64,000 nucleotides of DNA, from the NCBI RefSeq assembly GCF_002283365.1, contig NZ_MQWD01000001.1:2403665-2467664 (forward strand). The letters run 5' to 3'. Shown here in pieces: positions 51,338 to 62,673 of the stretch (the stretch's first letter is position 1; each line of letters opens with the position of its first letter). A model generated the notes under the pieces. It saw only the letters and a program-made list of their open reading frames with translations. It ran no database searches and was not told the origin of the DNA. A program made the translations under genes and the position numbers. The DNA is from Rubrivirga marina. GTDB lineage: Bacteria; Bacteroidota; Rhodothermia; Rhodothermales; Rubricoccaceae.

Positions 51338-52867
51338 GTGACTCTGCGTCGTCTCCTGTTCGCGCTGGCCGCGGTGTCGGTCGGCGTGCTCCTCGGTCTC
51401 CCGGTCGTCCGGCTGCTCCAGCCGGACCCCGAGCCCGTGCCGCAGCAGGCGCCCGCGCCGTCGGCGCCGGCCCGGGTCGAGACGGTCCAGATCGGGGCCG
51501 ACGGGCCGCCGCCGGCCGCGGAGATCGGCACGCCCGACCTCGCCGACATCAGCCAGCAGACGCAGGCGGTCGCCCGCGCCGTCGACCGGGCCGTCGTCTA
51601 CATCGAGGTCGAGCTCGGGCCCGGCTACGCCCGCGGGCAGACCGAGGCCGGCAGCGGGATCATCATCTCGGACGCCGGCTACGTCCTCACCAACGCCCAC
51701 GTCGTGGCCCGGGCCACCGAGGCCCTCGTCATCCTCCCCTCCGACAAGCGCGAGTACCGGGCCGAAGTCGTCGGGCGCGACCCGACGACGGACATCGCCG
51801 TGCTCCGGTTGTTCGAGGTCGGCGTGGACGACGAGGAGCCGCTCCCGGTCGCCTCGCTCGGCGACTCCGACGCCCTCGAGGTGGGGGAGTGGGTGCTCGC
51901 CGTCGGCAGCCCGTACCGGCTGATGAACACGGTCACCTCGGGCATCGTGTCGGCGCTGGGCCGCGGCGGGCTCAACGCGATCCCCAACGAGTTCGCCATC
52001 GAGGACTTTATCCAGACCGACGCGGCTATCAACCCGGGCAACTCGGGTGGGGCGCTCGTCAACCTCCAGGGCCAGGTCGTGGGCGTCGTGACGGCGAACG
52101 CTTCCGACAACGGCTACGCGGCCGGCTACGGGTTCGCGGTCCCGATCAACCTCGCGCGTGTCGTGGCCGAGAGCCTCATCCGGTACGGCGAGGTCCGACG
52201 GGGCTACCTCGGCGTCGAGGTGTTCCCTGTCGACCGGGCCGATGCACGCGAGGCCGGGATGCCGGACGTTCGCGGCGTGCTCGTCACGCGCGTGGTGTCG
52301 GGCGGCCCCGCGGCGCAGGCCGGCGTCCGCCCCGGCGACGTGCTCCTCGAGGTCGGCGGCCGGTCGGTCGACGCGCCGAACCAGTTCCAGAGCCGGCTGG
52401 CGATGTTCCAGCCGGGCGAGGGCGTCGAGCTCTCCGTCTGGCGCGGCGGCGAGGCCCGGGCTCTCGAGGCGACGCTCTCGGACCCGACCGACCCGTCGCT
52501 CGAAGATTGGTTCGCCGGGCCGTCGACGCCCGCGTCGCCCCAGACCGGCCCGCAGGAAGAAGAGGTCGCGCGGTCCGAGGCGCCCGACTGGGGCGTCCGC
52601 TTCCGCGACCTCACGCGTCCCGAGCGCCGCGCGTTCGAGAGCGGCGCCTTCGTCGAGTCGATCGAGCCCGGCAGCGCGGCCGAGCTCGACGGGCTCCCGC
52701 GGGGGACCGTCGTCGTGGCCGTCGAGAACCGCCCGGTGGCGACGGCCGAGGAGGCGCGCGTCGCGCTCGCCCGCCTCGCCCGCCAGGACCGCCCCGCGCT
52801 CTTGCGCGTCCGCCGCCCCGACGGCCGGACCGCGTTCTACGACCTGGCGTCGCCATTCGTCGATTGA
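51338..52867 (+). CDS. HtrA/DegP-family serine protease with two PDZ domains
   Basis: 509 residues from GTG 51338, which directly precedes a membrane-anchor helix (LLFALAAVSVGVLLGLPVV). An in-frame ATG at 51269 would add 23 residues and is the alternative start. The trypsin-like domain has the catalytic His in VLTNAHVV, Asp in DPTTDIAVLRL and Ser in NPGNSGGAL. PDZ1 (about residues 280-370) contains GYLGVEVFPVD and VVSGGPAAQAGVRPGDVLLEVGG. PDZ2 (about 415-505) contains SIEPGSAAELDGLPRGTVVVAVENRPV. Family role: periplasmic quality control or regulated proteolysis. Its stop lies 2 nt before the four-helix-bundle cassette. Confidence 0.92.
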   Translation: MTLRRLLFALAAVSVGVLLGLPVVRLLQPDPEPVPQQAPAPSAPARVETVQIGADGPPPAAEIGTPDLADISQQTQAVARAVDRAVVYIEVELGPGYARGQTEAGSGIIISDAGYVLTNAHVVARATEALVILPSDKREYRAEVVGRDPTTDIAVLRLFEVGVDDEEPLPVASLGDSDALEVGEWVLAVGSPYRLMNTVTSGIVSALGRGGLNAIPNEFAIEDFIQTDAAINPGNSGGALVNLQGQVVGVVTANASDNGYAAGYGFAVPINLARVVAESLIRYGEVRRGYLGVEVFPVDRADAREAGMPDVRGVLVTRVVSGGPAAQAGVRPGDVLLEVGGRSVDAPNQFQSRLAMFQPGEGVELSVWRGGEARALEATLSDPTDPSLEDWFAGPSTPASPQTGPQEEEVARSEAPDWGVRFRDLTRPERRAFESGAFVESIEPGSAAELDGLPRGTVVVAVENRPVATAEEARVALARLARQDRPALLRVRRPDGRTAFYDLASPFVD

Positions 52868-52868
52868 T

Positions 52869-53304
52869 GATTGGGTGATCGGGTGAGTGGGGAAGACGAT
52901 GAGACGGAGCACGGGCGGCGAGCGGAGGCGCTCCGGGATCGGACGAAGGCGTACGCGTTGAGAGTCATCCGATTCTGCCGGTCGCTTCCTGACTCCGACG
53001 AGGGGCGTGTCATCCGTCGTCAGATGCTCCGGTCGGCGACCTCGGTGGCCGCGAACTACCGCGCCGCGTGCCGCGCCCGGAGCCATCGGGAGTTCGTCGC
53101 CAAGATCAGCGTCGTGCTCGAGGAGGCCGACGAGACCGAGTTCTGGATCGAACTAACGGTGGATGCCGGGCTGGCGGATGCGGAGCGCACACGGGACCTT
53201 CTCCGCGAGGCGAGCGAGTTGGTGGCGATCTTCGCAGCCTCCCGCCGGACGGCCAAGCGGCGATCCTGAGGGCGGCTCAATCTCCACTCACCCGCTCACC
53301 AATC
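52869..53304. mobile_element. Putative cassette: four-helix-bundle ORF between imperfect inverted repeats
   Basis: Left arm 52869-52893 and right arm 53281-53304 are inverted copies matching at about 22 of 25 positions, sharing GGGTGAGTGG. The cassette begins 2 nt after the htrA stop and ends 5 nt before the aroC ATG. The only gene inside is the four-helix-bundle ORF. Related proteins are known from intervening sequences of 23S rRNA, which also have complementary ends. Mobility is inferred; no target duplication was recognised. Confidence 0.5.
52883..53269 (+). CDS. Four-helix-bundle protein (S23/IVP family)
   Basis: 128 residues from GTG 52883, with TTG 52871 as an alternative that adds four residues. 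Matches the four-helix-bundle/23S-rRNA-intervening-sequence protein family: LRDRTKAYALRVIRFCRSLP, RQMLRSATSVAANYRAACRARSHREFVAKISVVLEEADET and FWIELTVDAGL. The fold is shared with Avd of diversity-generating retroelements, but no reverse transcriptase or template repeat is nearby. The start codon lies inside the left inverted repeat. Function unknown; a nucleic-acid-binding role is suspected for the family. Confidence 0.88.
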   Translation: MSGEDDETEHGRRAEALRDRTKAYALRVIRFCRSLPDSDEGRVIRRQMLRSATSVAANYRAACRARSHREFVAKISVVLEEADETEFWIELTVDAGLADAERTRDLLREASELVAIFAASRRTAKRRS

Positions 53305-53309
53305 CCCCA

Positions 53310-54521
53310 ATGCGTTACCTCACCGCAGGAGAGTCCCACGGCGAGGCCCTCGTCGGCATCGTCGAGGGGATGCCGGCCGGCGTGCCCGTCACGCCCGCCG
53401 ACATCGACGAGCACCTGAGCCGCCGCTGGCTCGGCTACGGCCGCGGCGGGCGCGCCAAGGTCGAACGCGACCAGGTCCGGGTGCTCGGCGGGATCCGGTT
53501 CTCGCACACGATGGGGAGCCCCGTCGCGCTGCTCCTCCCGAACGCGGCCTACGAGAAGGACCGGGCCGGCTGGCCCGAGACGATGGCCGTCATGGGCGAC
53601 GGCGACGGCGTCGAGCGCGTGACGCTCCCGAGGCCCGGCCACGCCGACCTCGTCGGCGCGCAGAAGTACGGGTTCGACCGGCCGCCGCACGGGCCCGACG
53701 TCCGCCCGGTGATCGACCGGTCATCGGCGCGGGAGACGGCGATGCGGGTGGCGTGCTGCTCCGTCGCCCGGCAGATGCTCCGCGCGCTCGGGATCGAGGT
53801 CGGGAGCCACGTCGTCCGCCTCGGGGAGGTCGGCCTCGACGACCCGGCGGGCTGGGCCGAGGATCGGGACGCGCTGCTCGCCGAAGGCGGCGCGCGGGCG
53901 CTCTACGAGAAGGCCGACCAGTCGGAGGTCCGAATGCTGGGCGACGCGCTTTCCGAGCGGGCCATCGAGCACATCAAGGCCGCGAAAAAGGCGGGCGACA
54001 CGCTGGGGGGCGTCTATGAGGTCGTCGCGACCGGCGTCCCCGTCGGCCTCGGGAGCTACGCACAGGGCGACCGGCGGCTCGACGGGCGGCTCGCGCAGGC
54101 GATCCTGTCCATCCAGGCGCAGAAAGCGGTGGAGGTCGGCGACGGGTGGCTGGCAGGGCGCCGACCCGGGTCCGAGGTCCACGACCCCATCACGCGCGAC
54201 GGCGACCGCTGGGGCCGCGAGAGCAACCACGCCGGCGGCGTCGAGGGCGGCATCTCGAACGGCCAGCCGCTCGTCGTCCGCGGCACGATGAAGCCGATCC
54301 CGACCCTCATCAAGCCGCTCGGGACGGCCGACCTCGCGACGGGCGAGGCCCAGCCGACGCGCTACGAGCGGAGCGACGTGACGAGCGTGCCCGCCGCGAG
54401 CACGGTCGCCGAGGCGACGGTCGCGTGGGAGATCGCCGTGGCCCTCCTCGAGCGCTACGGCGGCGACACGTTCGGGGCCCTCCGCGAGCGCGTCGAGGCG
54501 GACCGGGAGCGCGGCTTCTGA
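53310..54521 (+). CDS. aroC: Chorismate synthase
   Basis: 403 residues. It converts EPSP to chorismate, the end of the shikimate pathway, using reduced FMN. Signatures are MRYLTAGESHGEALVGIVEGMPAG, RRWLGYGRGGRAKVERDQV, GSPVALLLPNAAY, RPGHADLVGAQKYG, SSARETAMRVACCSVARQ, ESNHAGGVEGGISNGQPLVVR and the C-terminal RSDVTSVPAASTVAEA. ATG 53310 is exact for the family. It lies 5 nt downstream of the four-helix cassette right arm, so its native leader has been replaced by the element. Confidence 0.97.
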   Translation: MRYLTAGESHGEALVGIVEGMPAGVPVTPADIDEHLSRRWLGYGRGGRAKVERDQVRVLGGIRFSHTMGSPVALLLPNAAYEKDRAGWPETMAVMGDGDGVERVTLPRPGHADLVGAQKYGFDRPPHGPDVRPVIDRSSARETAMRVACCSVARQMLRALGIEVGSHVVRLGEVGLDDPAGWAEDRDALLAEGGARALYEKADQSEVRMLGDALSERAIEHIKAAKKAGDTLGGVYEVVATGVPVGLGSYAQGDRRLDGRLAQAILSIQAQKAVEVGDGWLAGRRPGSEVHDPITRDGDRWGRESNHAGGVEGGISNGQPLVVRGTMKPIPTLIKPLGTADLATGEAQPTRYERSDVTSVPAASTVAEATVAWEIAVALLERYGGDTFGALRERVEADRERGF

Positions 54522-54573
54522 CCCTCCGGGCCGTCGGTTTGCGCAGGGACGGGGGACCGCTCCCGGCTCGCCC

Positions 54574-55032
54574 ATGCTGACCGTCACGCCCAAAGGCGCG
54601 TTCTCCACGTCGTACGCCGTCGCCCTCGACGGCGAGCCCGTGGGCCAGTTGCGCCTGCGCCGTTTCCGCGAAAAGGCGACGGCCGTGCTCGACGGCGACC
54701 GGTTCACGATGGCCAACCAGCTCGTCGGGCGCCACTTCCTCCTCAAGGCGGGACGGCTGCGCGTCGCCCGTGCCGACAAGCGCGCGTTCCAGTACGCCGT
54801 CGATGTCCGCCTCGGGGACCGGGGCGCGCCGCTGGCGTTCGTCTCCGCCGGGGTGCTCGCGACGGGGCGGTTCGTCCTCACCGACGGGGGCGAGGTCGTC
54901 GGCGAGGTCGTTCGGGAGGGGCGCGGCGCGCGCGGCGCGTTCGACGTGGACCTGCCACCGCCGGTCGAGCTGTTCTTGGCGTGGATCGCGCTCGCGATGT
55001 GGCGCCGGGACCGGCGGCGACGGTCGGGGTAG
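54574..55032 (+). CDS. Unknown protein with C-terminal membrane-like helix
   Basis: 152 residues. The sequence is largely beta-strand (TPKGAFSTSYAVALDGEPVGQLRL, RFVLTDGGEVVGEV), loosely reminiscent of LURP-one/tubby-like beta-barrel domains, but I cannot assign a family. A hydrophobic helix (VELFLAWIALAMWRRD) near the C-terminus is followed by Arg-rich residues, suggesting membrane contact with a cytosolic tail. It starts 52 nt after aroC, possibly in the same transcript. Confidence 0.7.
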   Translation: MLTVTPKGAFSTSYAVALDGEPVGQLRLRRFREKATAVLDGDRFTMANQLVGRHFLLKAGRLRVARADKRAFQYAVDVRLGDRGAPLAFVSAGVLATGRFVLTDGGEVVGEVVREGRGARGAFDVDLPPPVELFLAWIALAMWRRDRRRRSG

Positions 55033-55058
55033 GCGGTCGCCGTCCGGCACGGTCGGGC

Positions 55059-56135
55059 TCAGCCGACGTCCGGCGGGGTGGGAGGGGGGCTGGAGGCGCC
55101 GTCACCGCGGCGCTCGGCGTCGGCGAGACGGGCCGGGCGCGGCGGGTTCGAGCCGGCCGGCCACCCCTCGCGCTGGCGCGTCCGGTCGCCGTCGGTCTCC
55201 TCCGTCTGGTCGTGGAACAGCACCACCTGCGTCGGGAACGGGAGGTCGATGGCGCCCTCGGCCATGGCCTCCGTGATCCGGCCCAGCACGCGGTCGCGGA
55301 CGGCGACGACGTTCGAGCGCTTGGGGTGGGTCCACCAGCGGATCCGGAGGTTGACCGACGAGCCGGCGAGGTCCCACGTGAGCACGTCCGGCGCGGGGTC
55401 CTCCAGGACGCCCTCGGCGCCGCGGAGCACGTCGAGCGCGATCTGCTTCGCCTTCCCGATGTCGTCGCCGTAGCCGATCCCGACGTCGTACTCGCTCCGG
55501 AGCAGGTTGTAGGCCGTGATGACCTGGACGGGCTCCGAGTAGATCTGGCTGTTCGGGATGATGACCCGGCGGCCGTCGTAGGTCCGGATGAACGTGGCCC
55601 GCGTCTCGATCGACTCGACGGTCCCGACGTAGTCCCCCGACACGATCTCGTCGCCGGCCTGGAACGGCTGGCGGAGGAGCAGGAGCACGCCCGCCAGGAG
55701 GTTCTGGAAGATGTCCTGGAACGCGAACCCGAGGACGAGCCCGCTCACGCCGAGCGCGCCGACGAGCCCGGCGATCGTGAAGCCGGGGAAGACCAGGACG
55801 AGCCCGATCAGGAGGCCGAGGAACAGGAGCCCGGCCGTCGCCAGCCGCCCGAGCACGATCCCGATGGGCGAGTCGACGGGCCCCGGCGTCACGCGGTGGA
55901 TGATCCCGCGGACGCCTCGCGCCACCAGCCACAGCACGAGGAAGACGACGACGGCCACCGCCAGCGCCGGCAGGGCGGCCACGACGGCGTTCGCGTAGCC
56001 CTGGACCGTCCCGACGGCCTGCCCCGTCGCCTCGGCGAAGCCGGGCGCCACCGTGTCCGCCTCGGCGATCGCCTCGGCCGTGGTGACGACGGTGTCGCGC
56101 ACGACGGAGCCGGAGAAGAGCGTGTCGGCCTGCAT
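55059..56135 (-). CDS. MscS-family mechanosensitive channel
   Basis: 358 residues. After an N-terminal region and two or three membrane helices, the pore-lining TM3 and beta domain are clear: GALGVSGLVLGFAFQDIFQNLLAGVLLLLRQPFQAGDEI, then GTVESIETRATFIRTYDGRRVIIPNSQIY. The C-terminal cytoplasmic vestibule domain follows and the last ~45 residues are a Pro/Arg-rich tail. It would release solutes upon hypo-osmotic shock. The gene is convergent with 54574 and divergent from alaS. Confidence 0.92.
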   Translation of the reverse strand: MQADTLFSGSVVRDTVVTTAEAIAEADTVAPGFAEATGQAVGTVQGYANAVVAALPALAVAVVVFLVLWLVARGVRGIIHRVTPGPVDSPIGIVLGRLATAGLLFLGLLIGLVLVFPGFTIAGLVGALGVSGLVLGFAFQDIFQNLLAGVLLLLRQPFQAGDEIVSGDYVGTVESIETRATFIRTYDGRRVIIPNSQIYSEPVQVITAYNLLRSEYDVGIGYGDDIGKAKQIALDVLRGAEGVLEDPAPDVLTWDLAGSSVNLRIRWWTHPKRSNVVAVRDRVLGRITEAMAEGAIDLPFPTQVVLFHDQTEETDGDRTRQREGWPAGSNPPRPARLADAERRGDGASSPPPTPPDVG

Positions 56136-56209
56136 GGGCGAGCGGGAGGGGGAGAGGGGGACGCGGGACGGCCGCGGCGGGTTCGCCGGTTGCCACTGCC
56201 CTCACCCCG

Positions 56210-56319
56210 TGTCATCCTGAGGAGCAGGGCGACGAAGAATCTCGTGTCCGATCGCGTTTCGCTCACGACGAGGGATCCGGCCGAGTCGGACGAGATCCTT
56301 CGGTCTGCTTAGGGTGACA
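56210..56319. mobile_element. MITE-like element with TGTCATCCTGAG-type ends
   Basis: A 110-bp non-coding segment with imperfect terminal inverted repeats of about 35-40 bp: left end TGTCATCCTGAGGAGCAGGG continuing CGAAGAATCTCGTGTCCGA, right end TCGGACGAGATCCTTCGG ending GGGTGACA. Palindromic GTCATCCTGAG...CTCAGGATGAC repeats recur in many unrelated bacterial genomes. It is lower in G+C than its surroundings. No transposase is present, so it would need one in trans. Confidence 0.7.
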
Positions 56320-56336
56320 AGCGTTGAGGGAAGACT

Positions 56337-56370
56337 CCGCCCGCCTCGGGAGTGCGACCGAGGCGGGCGG
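56337..56370. repeat. 13-bp-arm inverted repeat, CCGCCTCGG family
   Basis: CCGCCCGCCTCGG (56337-56349) and CCGAGGCGGGCGG (56358-56370) are perfect reverse complements with an 8-nt spacer. The site lies between divergent genes, so it cannot be terminating either of them. Confidence 0.65.
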
Positions 56371-56430
56371 GGGGACCGGATTGCGCGGAAAGCCCATCGG
56401 CACGGCGGATCGGCGGTCGGGCGGGCTCGG

Positions 56431-56438
56431 TAGCTTCT
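56431..56438 (+). promoter_or_regulatory. Candidate -7 element for alaS
   Basis: TAGCTTCT lies 24 nt before the alaS ATG, identical to the element upstream of rplK. No TTG is seen 19-23 nt upstream. Confidence 0.4.
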
Positions 56439-56462
56439 GAACCCTCCGTGTCTTCCGTGCCC

Positions 56463-59384
<2,922 letters not shown>

Positions 59385-59390
59385 CTCCCC

Positions 59391-59410
59391 CCGCCTCGGC
59401 GTCGAGGCGG
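59391..59410. terminator. Hairpin between convergent alaS and cyclase genes
   Basis: CCGCCTCG and CGAGGCGG form a perfect 8-bp stem with a 4-nt loop, 6 nt after the alaS stop. Likely terminator for alaS and a member of the intergenic palindrome family. Confidence 0.55.
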
Positions 59411-59526
59411 ACGCACCCACGCGACACCCGACGTCCCCCCTCCTCGGATGGGGTGGGGGGACTCCTCGACCCCCGTCGTGCTCACTCATCTCGGGTCGGC
59501 TCGCCCCGGCCCCGAGGCCGAGGGAG

Positions 59527-62500
59527 TCAGGCCGTGGCGGCGGTCGCGTCGAGTTCGACCGGGTAGCCGGCTACGGGCGCGTCGATCCCCTTGAGCCGGA
59601 GCTCGCGCGGGGGGGCGAACGTGACGTCACTCACCGTGAGGGCGTGGACGGCCTCCGACACGAGGACGCCGCCGGGGGCGCACGCGCTCTCCAGCCGGGC
59701 CGCGAGGTTAACGCCCCGCCCGATGGCCGTGAACTCGACCAGTTCGTCCGACCCGAAGTTGCCGACCGTGACCTCCGACTGGTGGATCCCGATGCGGAGG
59801 TCGACGCGGTGGCCCAGCCCGCCGGCCTCCCACGAGCGGCGCAGCCGCGCCATCGCCCGCTGCATCTCGACGGCCATCGCGACGGCGCGGCGGGCCTGCT
59901 CGTCGGGCGGCATCGGGTCGGCCGCACCGAAGAGGACCATGATCCCGTCGCCCATGAACTTGTCGAGCGTGCCCCCGTGCGTGTCGATGAGGGCGACCAT
60001 CTCGTTGAGGTACTCGTTGAGGAGGGCCGTCACGCGTCCGGGCGGCGTGGCCTCCGAGAGCCGGGTAAACCCGGCGAGGTCGGTGAACACGACGGTCACC
60101 GGCCGCCGCTCGGCCTCGACGCGGACGTCGCTCTCCTGGCGCAGAATCCGCTCGGCGACCTTCTTGGGGAAGTACTTCTGGAGCCGCGTGTTGAAGGTCG
60201 AGAGCTGCCCGTTGAGGCTCTCCACGCGGGCCTTCTCGTCGGCCAGCTCGCGCGTTCGCTCGGCGACGACGCCCTCGAGGTGCTCGGCGCGGGCGCGGAG
60301 TTGGGCCGTCCGCGCCTTGTAGCCGGCGAACGCGAGGCCGACGCCCGCGAGGAGGCAGAGCGCGGCGAACCAGCCGGTCTGCCACACGTGCGGCCGGAGC
60401 GTGAACGCGACCGTGGCGTCGGTGTCGCTCCACACGCCGTCGGCGTTGGCCGCTCGGACGCGGAAGACGTAGTCGCCGGGCGGGAGGTCGTTGTAGAAGG
60501 CCTGGCGGCGAGCGCCCGCCTCGGTCCACTCCTCGTCGTGCCCGTCGAGCCGGTACCGGTGTCGGACGCGCGTCGGGGTGACGAAGCTGAGCCCGGCGTA
60601 GGCGATCTCGAACTGAGAGACCCCGGGCCCGACCGTGACCGCGCCGCCCCCGAGGCGGACCGGGTCGCCGTCCACGCGCAGCCGCTCCACGACGACGGGG
60701 GGCGCGACCTCGTTCGTCCGGATCCGGCTCGGGTCGATGACGGCCACGCCGCCGTTCGTCGGCACGTAGAGGGCCCCGTCGGCGGCGCGGGCACCGGCCG
60801 GCTGGCTCCCGCCGTTGGCTTCGGCGCTCGGGAGCCCGTCGGCCCGCCCGTAGAGCGTCATGCGGACCGGCGCGCCCGTCCGGGCCGCCTCGGCGAGCGC
60901 GTCGGCCGGGGCGACGGACACGCCGCGGTTCGACGTCAGCCAGATCCGGCCCTGGCCGTCGTCGAGGACCTGCGGGATGATCTGCGAGGGGACGCCCTCC
61001 GCCGTCGTGAGCCGGTGGACCGCACCGTCGGCGACGTGGAGGAGCCCCGACCCATCGGTGCCGACCCACACGCCGTCGGGGCGTGGGAGGATGGAGAGCG
61101 CGTTGTCGGATTCGGTCCCCGCGACGGCCTCGACCGCGCGCCCGTCGTACCGGTGGAGGCCGGCGCCGTAGGTCCCGATCCAGAGCACGCCGTCCGCGGC
61201 GCCGAGCGCCGTCACGGGCGCCTCCGGCGCGCCGGGCGCGTCGAGGGGCACGACGGCCCCGTCGGCCCACCGCCCGGCTCCGGTGGCGGTCCCGACCCAG
61301 AGCGTCCCGGCGTCGTCCTCCTCGAGCGCGATGACGTAGGGGTCGGGGAGGCCCGCGCCCTCGGTCACACACCCGGCCACGCGCCCGCCGACGACGCGGC
61401 ACAGCCCGGCGCCCTCCACGCCCGCCCAAACTGTCCCGTCGCGGGTGGCGTAGACCGCCGAGACGTCGTCGCCGGGCAACCCGTCCGCCGAGGTGACCGT
61501 CTGCACGACGCGCCCGCCGACGACGTGCGCGAGCCCGCCCGTCGTCCCGACCCAGACGCCGCGGTCGGGGTCGGCCGCGACGGCGTAGGCGCGGTCGGCG
61601 GGGAGGCCTTCGCGAGAGGTCACGGGCGTGAACTTGGCCGTCCGGAGGCGCGCGAGGCCGCCGCCGCCGGTCCCGATCCAGAGGCTGCCCTCCGGGTCCT
61701 GGAGCAGGGCGAGGACCGTGCCGAGGTCGGCCCCGGCGGCCTCGGCGATCGTCTCGACCTGGTCGCCGCGGGCGCGAAGGAGGCCGCCGCCGTCCGTCCC
61801 GATCCACAGGCTGCCGGCGTCGTCGAGCAGGAGCGCCTCGGTGGGCACGCCGGCCGCCGCTTCCGCCTCGGGCCGCGCGCGGAGCGTCCCGCTGTGGAGG
61901 TAGCCGAGCGGGTGGTCGCTGAGGGGTCCGATCCAGAGACCGCCCCGTGCGTCTTCTGCGAGCGCGCCGACGGGTTCCGCCGCCGCCCCCCCGAGGCCGT
62001 CGAACGCCTCGACGCGTCCGTTCGCAACGCGCGCCAGGCCGCCTCGCGTCCCGACCCAGAGGCCGCCTCGCCCGAGGAGGAGGGTGCGGACGTAGGCCGT
62101 CGGCAGGCCGTCGTCCTCGCCCAGGCACTGGAACCGGTCGGCGCCGGGCGCCAACTGGCAGAGCCCATCGAACGTGCCGGCCCAGACGGCACCGTCGGGG
62201 GCCACGGCGAGGGCGGCTACGGCCGGGCTCGGGAGGCCGGCGTCCGTGTCGAACGTCCGCACGCGGAGGTCGCGGTCGACGTGGGCGAGCCCGCCGCGAC
62301 GCGTGCCGACCCAGAGCCCTCCATCGGCTGAGGGGGCGAGGGCTCGGACGTCGCCGTCGGGGAGCCCGCCTCGCCCGCGGCCGACGACCGTGAACGTCAC
62401 GCCGTCGAAGCGGGCGAGGCCCTCCTGGGTCCCGAACCAGAGGTGCCCGTCGGCCGTCCGCGCGATGGCTTCGACGCGGCTCTGAGGCAGACCCTCCTCG

Positions 62501-62673
62501 GCGCCCCACGCTTCGGCGTGAAGCTGGGTGAGCGCGAGCCGCGGGTCGAGCGCCGCCTGCTCGGGACGACCGGTAGGGAGCCCAGCCGCCGTGGACTGGG
62601 CCACGGTCAGACCGGGCCAGACGACGCTCGCTACGAGCGCCCCGATCGCGCAGAGTAAACTGAGACGGGCCAT
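59527..62673 (-). CDS. Propeller-Y_Y_Y receptor with C-terminal class III adenylate/guanylate cyclase domain
   Basis: 1048 residues. A signal peptide (MARLSLLCAIGALVASVVWPG) is followed by two-component-regulator propeller repeats of the form GLPDGDVRALAPSADGGLWVGT through about residue 620, then a Y_Y_Y Ig-like domain (RYRLDGHDEEWTEAG, GDYVFRVRAANADGVW). One transmembrane helix follows (about 765-790) and then a coiled coil. The cyclase domain (about 850-1040) has metal Asp in VFTDLAGFTRL and FMGDGIMVLFG, Lys in LDKFMGDG, and transition-state Asn/Arg in GRGVNLAARLE. It should make cAMP (Lys suggests adenine) in response to an external, possibly sugar, ligand. It lies alone, convergent with alaS. 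Confidence 0.88.
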   Translation of the reverse strand: MARLSLLCAIGALVASVVWPGLTVAQSTAAGLPTGRPEQAALDPRLALTQLHAEAWGAEEGLPQSRVEAIARTADGHLWFGTQEGLARFDGVTFTVVGRGRGGLPDGDVRALAPSADGGLWVGTRRGGLAHVDRDLRVRTFDTDAGLPSPAVAALAVAPDGAVWAGTFDGLCQLAPGADRFQCLGEDDGLPTAYVRTLLLGRGGLWVGTRGGLARVANGRVEAFDGLGGAAAEPVGALAEDARGGLWIGPLSDHPLGYLHSGTLRARPEAEAAAGVPTEALLLDDAGSLWIGTDGGGLLRARGDQVETIAEAAGADLGTVLALLQDPEGSLWIGTGGGGLARLRTAKFTPVTSREGLPADRAYAVAADPDRGVWVGTTGGLAHVVGGRVVQTVTSADGLPGDDVSAVYATRDGTVWAGVEGAGLCRVVGGRVAGCVTEGAGLPDPYVIALEEDDAGTLWVGTATGAGRWADGAVVPLDAPGAPEAPVTALGAADGVLWIGTYGAGLHRYDGRAVEAVAGTESDNALSILPRPDGVWVGTDGSGLLHVADGAVHRLTTAEGVPSQIIPQVLDDGQGRIWLTSNRGVSVAPADALAEAARTGAPVRMTLYGRADGLPSAEANGGSQPAGARAADGALYVPTNGGVAVIDPSRIRTNEVAPPVVVERLRVDGDPVRLGGGAVTVGPGVSQFEIAYAGLSFVTPTRVRHRYRLDGHDEEWTEAGARRQAFYNDLPPGDYVFRVRAANADGVWSDTDATVAFTLRPHVWQTGWFAALCLLAGVGLAFAGYKARTAQLRARAEHLEGVVAERTRELADEKARVESLNGQLSTFNTRLQKYFPKKVAERILRQESDVRVEAERRPVTVVFTDLAGFTRLSEATPPGRVTALLNEYLNEMVALIDTHGGTLDKFMGDGIMVLFGAADPMPPDEQARRAVAMAVEMQRAMARLRRSWEAGGLGHRVDLRIGIHQSEVTVGNFGSDELVEFTAIGRGVNLAARLESACAPGGVLVSEAVHALTVSDVTFAPPRELRLKGIDAPVAGYPVELDATAATA

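Larger units (their letters stand above)
56136..56462. other. 327-bp mscS-alaS divergent spacer
   Basis: No gene. It contains the MITE-like element at 56210-56319, a CCGCCCGCCTCGG palindrome at 56337-56370 and a candidate alaS -7 element TAGCTTCT at 56431-56438. The first ~70 bp next to mscS show nothing recognisable apart from high G+C. Confidence 0.6.

Noticed and set aside
52883-53269. Diversity-generating retroelement accessory gene (avd)
   Set aside because: The fold is related, but there is no reverse transcriptase, template/variable repeat pair or candidate target gene nearby.
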